53,860 nucleotides of DNA from positions 1 through 53,860 of the forward strand of contig NZ_LHPC01000012.1 in NCBI RefSeq assembly GCF_001297125.1, read 5' to 3'. Position numbers and translations under genes: made by a program. Below the pieces are notes generated by a model. That model saw only the letters and a list, made by a program, of their open reading frames with translations. It did no database searches and was not told where the DNA came from. This document shows, in pieces, positions 27,505 through 37,873 of this stretch (the stretch's first letter is position 1; the number at the start of each line of letters is the position of its first letter). This DNA is from Pseudomonas sp. RIT-PI-q. Lineage in GTDB: Bacteria > Pseudomonadota > Gammaproteobacteria > Pseudomonadales > Pseudomonadaceae.

Positions 27505-29307
27505 ATGGAAAGGGCTGTGCCTGAAACAATTCGCATCGGATGCGCCAGCGCCTTCTGGGGCGACACCTCGACCGCCGCTGCGCAACTGGTGGAAGGTGGT
27601 CGTCTGGACTATCTGGTCTTTGATTATCTGGCTGAAATCACCATGTCGATCATGGCCGGCGCCCGCATGAAAGATCCCCAGGCCGGTTACGCCAGCGACT
27701 TCATCGAAGTCCTCAGCCCCCTGCTCACGCGCATTGCCGAGCAAAAAATCCGTGTTATCAGTAACGCCGGCGGGGTCAACCCACAGGCCTGCGCCGCCGT
27801 GTTGCAAGCGGCTTGCGACAAGGCGGGTGTGGCGCTGAAGATCGCCGTGTTGCGGGGCGATGACCTGCAACCGCAGTTCAAACACCTGAACAGCCTTGGT
27901 CTGCATGAAATGTTCAGTGGCACCCCGCTGCCGCCGATGTGCGTCTCGACCAACGCCTACCTCGGCGCGCCGGGCATCGTCGAGGCGCTGCGCTTGGGTG
28001 CCGATATTGTGATCACCGGGCGCGTGGTCGACAGCGCGGTGGTCAGCGCCGCACTGGTGCATGAATTCGGCTGGTCGTGGCACGACTACGACAAACTCGC
28101 CCAAGCCGCACTGGCCGGCCACATCATCGAATGCGGCGCCCAGTGCACCGGGGGCAATTTCACCGATTGGCGCGATGTGCCCGACTACGAACACATCGGC
28201 TTCCCCATCGTCGAGGTCAGCGCCGACAGCCAGTTCATCGTCAGCAAACCCGAAGGCTCGGGCGGGCTGGTCACGCCGCTGACGGTGGGCGAGCAGATGC
28301 TCTATGAAATCGGCAATCCGCAAGCGTATCTGCTGCCCGATGTGGTCTGCGATTTCAGTCAGGTCAAACTGGTGCAACAAGGCAAAAACGCGGTCCAGGT
28401 GCATGGCGCCAAAGGCTTGCCGCCGACCGATCACTACAAGGTCAGTGCGACCTACCCGGACGGTTTCCGTTGCACCGCCAGTTGCCTGATCGCGGGCATC
28501 GATGCGGTCGACAAGGCCCGGCGCGTCAGCGAAGCGATCATCAACAAGACCGCTGAGATTTTCAGCCAGCGCGGCTGGGCGCCCTACAGCGAAGTCAACA
28601 TCGAACTGCTGGGCAGCGAGGCCACTTACGGCCCCCACGGCCAGCGCCGCGACAGCCGCGAAGTGGTGATCAAACTCGCCGTGCGCCATCCGAGCAAACA
28701 GGCATTGATCGTGTTCTCCCGGGAAATCGCCCAGGCCGCCACCGGCATGGCGCCGGGGCTGACCGGGATAGTCGGCGGACGGCCGACGGTGTATCCGCTG
28801 ATCCGGCTGTTCTCGTTCCTCATCGACAAAAACGCCTGCACGCTGGACATTGAACTCAAGGGCCAGCGCCACCCGTGCGCCCTGCCCGCCGTCGATGTGC
28901 TCGACAGCGCCGACTTGCCAATACCGTTCGAGCCACCCAAACCCGGCGGCCTGGCCGACGCCAGCGTGGCCCTGGTCAAACTCGCGGTGGCGCGCTCCGG
29001 CGACAAGGGCAACCACAGCAATATCGGGGTCATGGCCCGCGAGCCCGAGTACCTGCCATGGATCGCTGAGGCGTTGACTCCGGAGGTGATCGTCGACTGG
29101 ATGAGCCATGTCCTCGACCCGGTCCATGGACGTGTCGAGCGCTGGTTTCTGCCGGGCACCCACAGCCTTAATTTTCTGCTGGAAAACGCCCTCGGAGGCG
29201 GTGGTGTGGCCAGCCTGCGGATCGATCCACAAGGAAAAGCCTTCGCCCAACAACTGCTGGAAATCCAGATTCCGGTGCCCCAGAGCATCGCCGACCAAGT
29301 CAACTAG
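27505..29307 (+). CDS. atuA: Terpene utilisation protein AtuA
   Basis: AtuA is the first structural gene product of the acyclic terpene cluster. It is required for citronellol and geraniol catabolism, but its enzymatic role is not settled. The 600-residue protein opens with [14 protein letters not shown] and continues with the conserved [10 protein letters not shown] and G-R-V-V-D-S-A motifs of the AtuA family (DUF1446). The C-terminal part, from about 480, contains [16 protein letters not shown] chose the ATG at 27505 because GGAGG stands six bases upstream; an earlier in-frame start lies within operator 2. It heads atuABCDEF, with atuB 12 bp downstream, and should be repressed by AtuR. Confidence 0.92.
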   Translation: MERAVPETIRIGCASAFWGDTSTAAAQLVEGGRLDYLVFDYLAEITMSIMAGARMKDPQAGYASDFIEVLSPLLTRIAEQKIRVISNAGGVNPQACAAVLQAACDKAGVALKIAVLRGDDLQPQFKHLNSLGLHEMFSGTPLPPMCVSTNAYLGAPGIVEALRLGADIVITGRVVDSAVVSAALVHEFGWSWHDYDKLAQAALAGHIIECGAQCTGGNFTDWRDVPDYEHIGFPIVEVSADSQFIVSKPEGSGGLVTPLTVGEQMLYEIGNPQAYLLPDVVCDFSQVKLVQQGKNAVQVHGAKGLPPTDHYKVSATYPDGFRCTASCLIAGIDAVDKARRVSEAIINKTAEIFSQRGWAPYSEVNIELLGSEATYGPHGQRRDSREVVIKLAVRHPSKQALIVFSREIAQAATGMAPGLTGIVGGRPTVYPLIRLFSFLIDKNACTLDIELKGQRHPCALPAVDVLDSADLPIPFEPPKPGGLADASVALVKLAVARSGDKGNHSNIGVMAREPEYLPWIAEALTPEVIVDWMSHVLDPVHGRVERWFLPGTHSLNFLLENALGGGGVASLRIDPQGKAFAQQLLEIQIPVPQSIADQVN

Positions 29308-29319
29308 AGGACTGTCGCC

Positions 29320-30189
29320 GTGGCCTACGATTCGATTTTCAAAGCCGACTTGTTTGCAGGTTTTACCGTCATTGTCACCGGTGGCGGCAGCGGCATCGGT
29401 CGTTGCACCGCCCATGAACTCGCGGCCCTCGGCGCTCATGTGCTGCTGCTCGGGCGCAAGGTCGACAAGCTGAAAAGCGTCGCCGCCGAGATTGTCGAAG
29501 ATGGCGGCAAGGCTGACTGGATGGTCTGCGATATCCGTGAGGAAGAAGCGGTCAAGCATGTGGTCAGCGAGTTGATTCGCAAGCACGGGCCCATACACGG
29601 TCTGGTCAACAATGCCGGCGGGCAGTACCCGTCACCGCTGGCGTCGATCAATCAAAAGGGTTTCGAAACGGTGTTGCGCACCAACCTGATGGGCGGCTTC
29701 CTGATGGCCCGGGAAGTATTCAACCAGTCCATGAGCAAGCACGGCGGCGCCATCGTCAACATGCTCGCCGACATGTGGGGCGGCATGCCCGGCATGGGCC
29801 ATTCGGGTGCGGCACGCTCAGGCATGGACAACCTCACCAAGACTGCCGCGTTCGAATGGGGTTATGCCGGGGTGCGGGTCAATGCCGTGGCGCCGGGCTG
29901 GATCGCGTCGAGCGGTATGGACACCTATGAAGGCGCGTTCAAAGCGGTGATTCCAACCTTGCGCGAACACGTGCCGCTCAAGCGCATCGGCACCGAATCG
30001 GAAGTCAGCGCGGCGATCGTGTTCCTGCTCAGTCCGGCAGCGGCGTTTGTCAGCGGCAGTACCCTGCGCATCGACGGTGCCGCGAGCCTCGGCGGGCGCG
30101 CCTGGCCGATCCACAAGGCGCAGATCAGCGAGTCATACAACGGCTTCCACCGCGCCTACCTTCCGGATGTGCTCAAGGACAAGGAATAA
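29320..30189 (+). CDS. atuB: SDR-family oxidoreductase AtuB
   Basis: This 289-residue short-chain dehydrogenase/reductase has the nucleotide-binding T-G-G-G-S-G-I-G near residue 21, N-N-A-G-G, and W-x-R/V-N-A-V-A-P-G-W-I. The usual catalytic Tyr-x-x-x-Lys is missing: the aligned segment is G-H-S-G-A-A-R-S-G-M-D-N-L-T-K-T. Loss of this tyrosine, with H-x-G-x-A in its place, resembles 2,4-dienoyl-CoA reductases of the SDR family, so a role on an unsaturated terpenoid CoA ester is plausible. The start is a GTG with AGAGGA upstream. The gene sits 12 bp after atuA and 3 bp before atuC. The family and operon position are secure; the substrate is inferred. Confidence 0.9.
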   Translation: MAYDSIFKADLFAGFTVIVTGGGSGIGRCTAHELAALGAHVLLLGRKVDKLKSVAAEIVEDGGKADWMVCDIREEEAVKHVVSELIRKHGPIHGLVNNAGGQYPSPLASINQKGFETVLRTNLMGGFLMAREVFNQSMSKHGGAIVNMLADMWGGMPGMGHSGAARSGMDNLTKTAAFEWGYAGVRVNAVAPGWIASSGMDTYEGAFKAVIPTLREHVPLKRIGTESEVSAAIVFLLSPAAAFVSGSTLRIDGAASLGGRAWPIHKAQISESYNGFHRAYLPDVLKDKE

Positions 30190-30192
30190 GCC

Positions 30193-31809
30193 ATGCCGGT
30201 GATCCCGTCGCAAGTGGACCCCTTCAGCGAACAGTTCGCGCGCAATCGCGAGGCGGTGCTGGTGGGGATCGAGCAGGTCCGCCAGCTTGAGCAAAACCTG
30301 CTGGATAAAGCGGCCGAAGCCAAAGCCAAATTCGACAAGCGCGGGCAACTGTTGCCCCGTGAACGCCTCAATCTGCTGCTGGACCCCGGCGCGCCGTTCC
30401 TCGAACTGGCCAGCCTGGCCGGTTACAAGCTGCACGACGACAAAGACGGCAGCTCGGCGGGTGGCGGGCTGATCGCCGGGATCGGTTATGTGTCCGGCGT
30501 TCGGGTGCTGGTGGTGGCGAACAACAGCGCCATCAAGGGCGGGACCATTTCCCCCAGCGGCCTGAAAAAATCCCTGCGCCTGCAACAGATCGCCATGGAG
30601 AACAAACTGCCGGTGATCACCCTCGCCGAAAGCGGCGGCGCCAACCTCAATTACGCCGCGGAGATCTTCGTCGAAGGCGCGCGCAGCTTTGCCAATCAGG
30701 CGCGGATGTCGGCTATGGGTTTGCCGCAGATCACCGTGGTCCACGGCTCGGCCACGGCGGGCGGCGCTTATCAGCCGGGGTTGTCGGATTACGTGGTGGT
30801 GGTGCGCGGCAAGGCCAAACTGTTTCTGGCCGGCCCGCCGCTGCTCAAGGCGGCCACTGGCGAAGTCGCCACCGACGAAGAACTCGGCGGCGCCGAGATG
30901 CACGCGCAAACCGCCGGCACCGCCGAATACCTGGCCGAAAACGATGCCGACGGCGTGCGCCTGGTGCGCGAGATTGTCAGCCTGCTGCGGTGGAACGATC
31001 AGCTGCAATGGTTACCCGAACGCCCATTCGAAGAACCGCTCTACCCCATCGACGAACTGCTGGGCCTGATCCCGGATGACCCGAAAAAGCCCTACGACGT
31101 GCGCGAGATCATCGCCCGGATCGCCGACGCGTCGAACTTCCTCGAATTCAAAAGTGAGTTCGATCAGCAGACCGTCTGCGGCCATTTGCAGATTCAGGGC
31201 CGTGCCTGCGGGTTCATCGGCAACAACGGCCCGATCACGCCCAAGGGTGCGAGCAAGGCGGCGCAGTTCATCCAACTGTGCGACCAGAGCCAGACGCCGC
31301 TGCTGTTTTTCCACAACACCACCGGGTTCATGGTCGGCACCGAGTCGGAGCAGCAAGGCGTGATCAAGCACGGCGCGAAGATGATTCAGGCGGTGGCCAA
31401 TGCTCGGGTGGCTAAATTGACCATCGTTGTCGGCGGTTCCTACGGCGCCGGCAATTACGCCATGTGCGGGCGTGGCCTCGACCCGCGCTTCATCTTCGCC
31501 TGGCCCAATAGCCGCACCGCCGTCATGGGTGGCGCCCAGGCCGGCAAGGTGCTGCGAATTGTCACCGAGGCCAAACAGGCCAAGGACGGCCTGGTGCCCG
31601 ACCCGAAAATGCTCGACATGCTGGAACAGGTCACCGCGCAAAAACTCGACAGCCAGTCCACTGCGCTGTATGGCAGCGCCAATCTGTGGGATGACGGGCT
31701 GATTGATCCGAGGGATACCCGAACCCTGCTCGGCTACTTGCTGGATATCTGTCACGAGGCCGAGGTGCGGCCGCTGCAAGCCAACAGTTTTGGTGTAGCC
31801 CGCTTCTAA
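30193..31809 (+). CDS. atuC: Geranyl-CoA carboxylase beta subunit AtuC
   Basis: AtuC is the carboxyltransferase half of geranyl-CoA carboxylase. It moves carboxyl from biotin on AtuF to cis-geranyl-CoA and so opens the beta-methyl branch for degradation. The 538-residue protein is a biotin-dependent acyl-CoA carboxyltransferase. It shows N-terminal R-x-R-L-N-L-L-L-D-P-G, the acyl-CoA domain motif G-G-T-I-S-P-S-G-L-K-K, E-S-G-G-A-N-L, and the C-terminal domain G-S-Y-G-A-G-N-Y-A-M-C-G-R. The paralogous methylcrotonyl-CoA carboxylase beta subunit (LiuB) is the main alternative. The surrounding atu genes, and not the sequence alone, decide for geranyl-CoA. The ATG follows AAGGAATAAG, which overlaps the atuB stop. 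Confidence 0.92.
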   Translation: MPVIPSQVDPFSEQFARNREAVLVGIEQVRQLEQNLLDKAAEAKAKFDKRGQLLPRERLNLLLDPGAPFLELASLAGYKLHDDKDGSSAGGGLIAGIGYVSGVRVLVVANNSAIKGGTISPSGLKKSLRLQQIAMENKLPVITLAESGGANLNYAAEIFVEGARSFANQARMSAMGLPQITVVHGSATAGGAYQPGLSDYVVVVRGKAKLFLAGPPLLKAATGEVATDEELGGAEMHAQTAGTAEYLAENDADGVRLVREIVSLLRWNDQLQWLPERPFEEPLYPIDELLGLIPDDPKKPYDVREIIARIADASNFLEFKSEFDQQTVCGHLQIQGRACGFIGNNGPITPKGASKAAQFIQLCDQSQTPLLFFHNTTGFMVGTESEQQGVIKHGAKMIQAVANARVAKLTIVVGGSYGAGNYAMCGRGLDPRFIFAWPNSRTAVMGGAQAGKVLRIVTEAKQAKDGLVPDPKMLDMLEQVTAQKLDSQSTALYGSANLWDDGLIDPRDTRTLLGYLLDICHEAEVRPLQANSFGVARF

Positions 31810-31832
31810 GGGCGCTCAGGAGAACAATAAAA

Positions 31833-32990
31833 ATGATCTTCACCCAGGAACACGAAGCACTGCGTCGCACCGTCCGCCAGTTCGTCGAGCACGAGATCAA
31901 TCCGCACGTCGAGGAATGGGAAAAGGCCGGACGCTTTCCCATCCACGAGATCTTCCGCAAGGCCGGCGATCTAGGCCTGCTGGGGATTTCCAAACCGGAA
32001 AAGTTCGGTGGCATGGGGCTTGATTACAGCTACTCGATCGTCGCTGCCGAAGAGTTCGGCACCATTCATTGCGGCGGCATTCCGATGTCCATCGGTGTGC
32101 AGACCGACATGTGCACCCCGGCCCTCGCCCGCTTCGGCTCCGATGAATTGCGCGAAGAATTCCTCCGTCCGGCAATCACGGGTGAACAGGTCGGTTGCAT
32201 TGGGGTGTCCGAAGTCGGCGCCGGCTCCGATGTGGCGGGTTTGAAAACCACCGCGCGCAAGGACGGCGACGACTACGTGATCAACGGCAGCAAGATGTGG
32301 ATCACCAACTCGCCGAGCGCCGATTTCATCTGCCTGCTGGCCAACACCTCGGACGACAAACCGCACGTCAACAAGTCGCTGATCATGGTGCCGATGAACA
32401 CACCTGGCATCAGCCTCAGTTCGCACCTGGACAAGCTCGGCATGCGCAGTTCGGAAACCGCCCAGGTGTTTTTCGACAACGTGCGCGTGCCGCAGCGTAA
32501 CCGCATCGGCCATGAAGGCGCGGGGTTCATGATGCAAATGCTGCAGTTCCAGGAGGAACGCCTGTTCGGCGCGGCGAACATGATCAAAGGGCTGGAGTAC
32601 TGCGTCGATAGCACCATCGAGTATTGCAAGGAGCGCAAAACCTTCGGCAACGCGCTGATCGACAACCAGGTCATTCACTTCCGCCTGGCCGAACTGCAAA
32701 CCGAAATCGAATGCCTGCGGGCGCTGGTCTATCAGGCCACCGAGCAGTACATCAAAGGCCAGGACGTCACGCGCCTGGCCTCCATGGCCAAACTCAAGGC
32801 CGGGCGCCTGGGCCGCGAAGTCAGCGACAGCTGCCTGCAATACTGGGGCGGCATGGGCTTCATGTGGGACAACCCGGTGGCCCGGGCTTATCGCGATGTG
32901 CGGCTGGTGTCGATCGGCGGTGGCGCCGACGAAATCATGCTGGGGATCATCTGCAAGCTCATGGGCATCCTGCCGGGGAAAAAGAAATGA
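31833..32990 (+). CDS. atuD: Citronellyl-CoA dehydrogenase AtuD
   Basis: AtuD is an FAD-dependent acyl-CoA dehydrogenase that oxidises citronellyl-CoA to geranyl-CoA in the acyclic terpene pathway. The 385-residue protein has the family signatures: G-C-I-G-V-S-E-V-G-A-G-S-D-V-A-G, K-M-W-I-T-N-S, L-G-M-R-S-S-E-T-A-Q-V-F-F, and the C-terminal Q-Y-W-G-G-M-G-F-M-W-D-N-P-V-A-R-A-Y-R-D-V-R. A strong AGGAGAACAAT precedes the ATG. Its TGA overlaps the atuE ATG (ATGA). Substrate choice rests on operon context. Confidence 0.92.
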   Translation: MIFTQEHEALRRTVRQFVEHEINPHVEEWEKAGRFPIHEIFRKAGDLGLLGISKPEKFGGMGLDYSYSIVAAEEFGTIHCGGIPMSIGVQTDMCTPALARFGSDELREEFLRPAITGEQVGCIGVSEVGAGSDVAGLKTTARKDGDDYVINGSKMWITNSPSADFICLLANTSDDKPHVNKSLIMVPMNTPGISLSSHLDKLGMRSSETAQVFFDNVRVPQRNRIGHEGAGFMMQMLQFQEERLFGAANMIKGLEYCVDSTIEYCKERKTFGNALIDNQVIHFRLAELQTEIECLRALVYQATEQYIKGQDVTRLASMAKLKAGRLGREVSDSCLQYWGGMGFMWDNPVARAYRDVRLVSIGGGADEIMLGIICKLMGILPGKKK

Positions 32991-33783
32991 CGACCCTGCC
33001 GGTTTGCCAGACCTTGCTGCTGGAACCGCATAACGGTGTCCTGCACATCACCCTCAACCGCCCGGAAAGCCGTAACGCCATGAGCTTGCAGATGGTCGCC
33101 GAACTGCGCGCGGTGCTGGCGGCAGTGCGCGATGACCGAGGGATTCGTGCGTTGGTGATCGGTGGTGCCGGCGGGCCTGTCAGCGCGGGGGCGACATCAA
33201 GGACATGGCCAGTGCCCGCGGGCAAGGGGCGACGGCCTACCGTGACTTGAACCGCGCCTTCGGTGCCTTGCTACAAGAGGTGCAACACGCGCCTCAAGTG
33301 GGGATCACGGGGCTGCAAGGCGCGGTGCTGGGCGGTGGGTTCGGCCTGGCCTGCGTCAGTGACGTTGCGCTGGCCGATCATCAGGCTCAATTCGGTTTGC
33401 CGGAAACCAGCCTCGGCCTGCTGCCGGCGCAAATTGCGCCGTTCGTGGTCCAGCGTATCGGTTTGACCCAGGCCCGCCGTCTGGCCCTGACCGCCGCACG
33501 TTTCGACGGCACGCAGGCGCGGCGGATGGGGCGGGGGCATTTTGTCGAACATGATGCGCAAGCCTTGGCCGAACGCCTCGATGAGGTGCTGGCCCATGTG
33601 TTGTGCTGCGCACCGGGGGCGAACGCGGCGACTAAAAAATTGTTGCTGGCCAGTGCCGGGCAGCCGTCGGATGAGCTGCTGGATCAAGCGGCCGAATGGT
33701 TCAGTGAGGCGGTGACCGGGGTTGAGGGTGTCGAAGGCACGATGGCGTTTGTGCAGAAGCGTAAACCGGGGTGGGCGCCTTGA
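32987..33783 (+). pseudogene. atuE: atuE, isohexenylglutaconyl-CoA hydratase, frameshifted
   Basis: AtuE belongs to the enoyl-CoA hydratase/isomerase (crotonase) family and hydrates isohexenylglutaconyl-CoA after geranyl-CoA carboxylation. Here the reading frame is broken. The first part starts at 32987 (overlapping the atuD stop) with N-R-P-E-S-R-N-A-M-S-L and runs to A-L-V-I-G-G-A-G-G. The expected A-G-G-D-I-K-D-M is found one frame away, continuing from about 33190 to 33783 with A-V-L-G-G-G-F-G-L-A. Restoring one base in the G run at 33187-33191 would give a normal protein of 265 residues. The residues just before the break (P-V-S-A-G, usually H-F-C-A-G) are also unusual. A sequencing or assembly error is as likely as a real lesion. 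Without repair the first frame would stop at 33250. Confidence 0.85.
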
Positions 33784-33786
33784 GAG

Positions 33787-33852
33787 CTTCGCGGGCAAGC
33801 CTCGCTCCTACAGGTTCACGAAGCCCTGTAGGAGCGAGGCTTGCCCGCGAAG
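33787..33852. repeat. REP doublet inside the atu operon
   Basis: Inverted GCGGGCAAGCCTCGCTCCTAC units separated by about 12 bp lie between atuE and atuF. They interrupt an otherwise tightly packed operon and could affect mRNA stability or read-through into atuF. Confidence 0.9.
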
Positions 33853-33890
33853 AGGCCATCACCTTCACCGCACAACTTGAGAGAAGCCCC

Positions 33891-35852
<1,962 letters not shown>

Positions 35853-35923
35853 GCCGCTAGGCGGATCCGCCGGGTTTGGCTACGCTCAAGCCCTATCAGG
35901 ACGCGGATACCAGGAACCCTGCG

Positions 35924-36475
35924 ATGCCTCACTGGTTGGTCATTGATCTGGAAGCCACCACCGATGAGGGTGGTTGGCCAGTAACGGAAATGGAAATTAT
36001 CGAAATCGGCGCCACCCTGGTGGATCGCAAAGGACGGGAAGTGGATCACTTCCAGTGCTTCGTGCAGCCGCTGCGCCGGCCGCTGCTGACGCCGTTTTGT
36101 CGGCAACTGACGCACATCACTCAGGCCGACGTCGATGCGGCCCAGACGCTGGGCGAGGTCTGGCCGTCATTCGAGCAATGGCTCGGGCAACATCGTTCGC
36201 ATCTGGAAGGTTGGGTCAGTTGGGGCGATTACGATCGCAAGCAACTGCTTCAGGAATGGCAGCACCTGCAAATCGACAGCGCCCTTGGCCGCGTGCCGCA
36301 CATAAACCTCAAGCAGCGCTTTGCCAAGGCCCGTCGGCTGGAGCGCCCACTGGGGCTCAACGGCGCACTGCAACTGGCGGGTCTGCAATTTACGGGGCAG
36401 CAACATCGGGCGCTGGAAGATGCACGTAATACGGCGCGACTATTGCCGCAGATTTTCCCCCCTCTGGAGAGGTGA
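35924..36475 (+). CDS. DEDDh-type 3'-5' exonuclease, KapD/ERI1-like
   Basis: This 183-residue protein has the exonuclease fold of the DnaQ/ERI1 group. The first acidic motif is V-I-D-L-E-A-T near residue 5-11. The second lies around residue 95-105 (W-G-D-Y-D-R-K-Q-L). The third is [10 protein letters not shown], with the general-base His and final Asp. It should remove nucleotides from 3' ends of RNA or DNA; the substrate is unknown. The start at 35924 follows CAGGAACC; an earlier in-frame ATG at 35876 gives an unconserved extension. It follows atuF by 71 bp, with no clear functional tie, and ends 61 bp before ppnP. Confidence 0.85.
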   Translation: MPHWLVIDLEATTDEGGWPVTEMEIIEIGATLVDRKGREVDHFQCFVQPLRRPLLTPFCRQLTHITQADVDAAQTLGEVWPSFEQWLGQHRSHLEGWVSWGDYDRKQLLQEWQHLQIDSALGRVPHINLKQRFAKARRLERPLGLNGALQLAGLQFTGQQHRALEDARNTARLLPQIFPPLER

Positions 36476-36536
36476 CGACACGGGGCCCCTTGTGCATACT
36501 GGCCGGCCCTTTCAAGCCCTTTTCGAGGAATCGCCC

Positions 36537-36821
36537 ATGTTTAAAGTCAACGAGTACTTCGACGGCACCGTCAAGTCGATCGCCTTTGGCACCGCTGAAG
36601 GTCCGGCGACGATCGGCGTCATGGCACCGGGCGAATACGAATTCGGCACCAGCCAGCGTGAAATCATGCACGTGGTGACCGGCGCCCTGACCGTCAAACT
36701 GCCAGACAGCACCGACTGGGAAACCTTCGCCGCCGGCAGCCAGTTCAACGTGCCCGCCAACAGCAAGTTCCAGCTGAAAGTGGCCGTAGACACTGCTTAC
36801 CTGTGCGAATACCGCGGTTAA
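36537..36821 (+). CDS. ppnP: Pyrimidine/purine nucleoside phosphorylase PpnP
   Basis: PpnP is a small cupin-fold enzyme that splits nucleosides with phosphate into a base and ribose 1-phosphate, with broad specificity. At 94 residues it has the standard length. The sequence runs [15 protein letters not shown], then P-G-E-Y-E-F-G-T and G-x-L-T-V-K-L-P, ending in Y-L-C-E-Y, as in the former DUF1255 family. GAGGAATCG precedes the ATG. A strong terminator follows at once. Confidence 0.93.
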   Translation: MFKVNEYFDGTVKSIAFGTAEGPATIGVMAPGEYEFGTSQREIMHVVTGALTVKLPDSTDWETFAAGSQFNVPANSKFQLKVAVDTAYLCEYRG

Positions 36822-36843
36822 AACCCTGGGTTTTCACAGCGAC

Positions 36844-36879
36844 AAAAAAATGCCCGTGTCTTTCGACACGGGCATTTTT
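36844..36879. terminator. Bidirectional terminator between ppnP and MOSC gene
   Basis: A 14-bp stem, AAAATGCCCGTGTC with its complement, encloses TTTC and is followed by a T tract on the plus strand and preceded by an A tract. It can end both ppnP and the convergent MOSC gene, whose stop is 14 bp away. Confidence 0.92.
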
Positions 36880-36892
36880 CGTTTCAACGCTT

Positions 36893-37699
36893 TTATTCGA
36901 GGATGGTCACCGGCATACCGACTTCAAGTCGACCATTGCTGTCATTGACCAGATTCTGGCCAAACATCGCGCCCTCTTCCTCAGCGCGGTATTTTTGCAA
37001 GGTTGCCAGCGGTTCGCGATCCTCACTACGCTCGCCGGTTTGCGGATCGATAGTGGTCAGAATGCAGCGTGAACACGACTTGACCACGCGGAACTCGACA
37101 TCACCGATGCGGATGCGCTTCCAGCCATCTTCCGCATAGGCTTCACTGCCTTCGATCACCAGGTTCGGCCGAAAGCGCAGCATTTCCAGCTGACGTCCAA
37201 CTTTCTGCGACAAGTCTTCAAGAGACGCCTGCCCAATCAACAACAGCGGGAAGCCATCGGCGAACGCTACCTGATCGTCGTCCTTGCCATAACCGGCCTG
37301 AGTAGTTCTGGCGCGATCAAGAGGCACTTGCACCAGCCGAGTCGGCTTGCCAATGAATTCACTGACCCAGGCCGCCGCCTCATCGCCGGCATCGGGTACG
37401 CGCAAGGTGTCGCGCCAGATGGTCACGCCACGCAGTTCAGCATCGCTGGCCGGCAAGGCGATATCGATCGGTGAGTGGCCCGGTGCGCTGAGGGTCAAGC
37501 CACCGTCGGCATTCCACAGCGCCGACAACTGACTCATCTGCGCCACCGCACGCTGGGTCAGGAAGCGCCCACTGGCTTCGTCCACCAGCATCCAGCGCCG
37601 ATCACCATCCAGGCCGAGCTTATCGAGGCTGATGTGCTGCAGGGTCTCGCCCTTGCCGGATTTCAACGGATAACGATAAAGCGCGCTCAGACGCAGCAT
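36893..37699 (-). CDS. MOSC-domain molybdoenzyme, YcbX/mARC-like
   Basis: This 268-residue protein has an N-terminal MOSC beta-barrel (L-Y-R-Y-P-L-K-S-G-K-G-E, then G-L-D-G-D-R-R-W-M-L-V-D) and a C-terminal MOSC domain. The latter contains R-F-R-P-N-L-V-I-E-G and the C-S-R-C-I-L-T-T-I-D segment, whose cysteine is expected to ligate molybdenum cofactor. Relatives reduce N-hydroxylated compounds using an electron donor. YcbX of E. coli carries an extra ferredoxin domain, absent here, so an external donor is needed. The moeA-moaB and mobA genes for cofactor synthesis lie 6-8 kb away but are separate units. Confidence 0.88.
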   Translation of the reverse strand: MLRLSALYRYPLKSGKGETLQHISLDKLGLDGDRRWMLVDEASGRFLTQRAVAQMSQLSALWNADGGLTLSAPGHSPIDIALPASDAELRGVTIWRDTLRVPDAGDEAAAWVSEFIGKPTRLVQVPLDRARTTQAGYGKDDDQVAFADGFPLLLIGQASLEDLSQKVGRQLEMLRFRPNLVIEGSEAYAEDGWKRIRIGDVEFRVVKSCSRCILTTIDPQTGERSEDREPLATLQKYRAEEEGAMFGQNLVNDSNGRLEVGMPVTILE

Positions 37700-37768
37700 G
37701 GCCAGCTCCCTGGTGGACGAAAAACGCCACCCTATACGAGCTTGATCGCCGAATCAAAGGCCAAAAAC

Positions 37769-37855
37769 CTGTGGGAGCGAGCCTGCTCGCGAAGGCGGTT
37801 CAACATTAAAGTCGACTGTCCTAGCGCTTTCGCGAGCAAGCTCGCTCCTACAGGT
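37769..37855. repeat. REP doublet downstream of cheV
   Basis: GGGAGCGAGCCTGCTCGCGAAGG and an inverted GCGAGCAAGCTCGCTCCTAC unit lie about 30 bp apart, 18 bp past the cheV stop codon. The core is the GAGC-A-GCTC subtype and not GGGC-A-GCCC. Confidence 0.88.
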
Positions 37856-37873
37856 TAATTGTTCGGGTCGGAA

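Noticed and set aside
27451..29598. A 715-codon open frame on the minus strand opposite atuA
   Set aside because: atuA has motifs, a ribosome site and operon context. The antisense frame runs through the AtuR operator region and has a low-complexity shadow composition.
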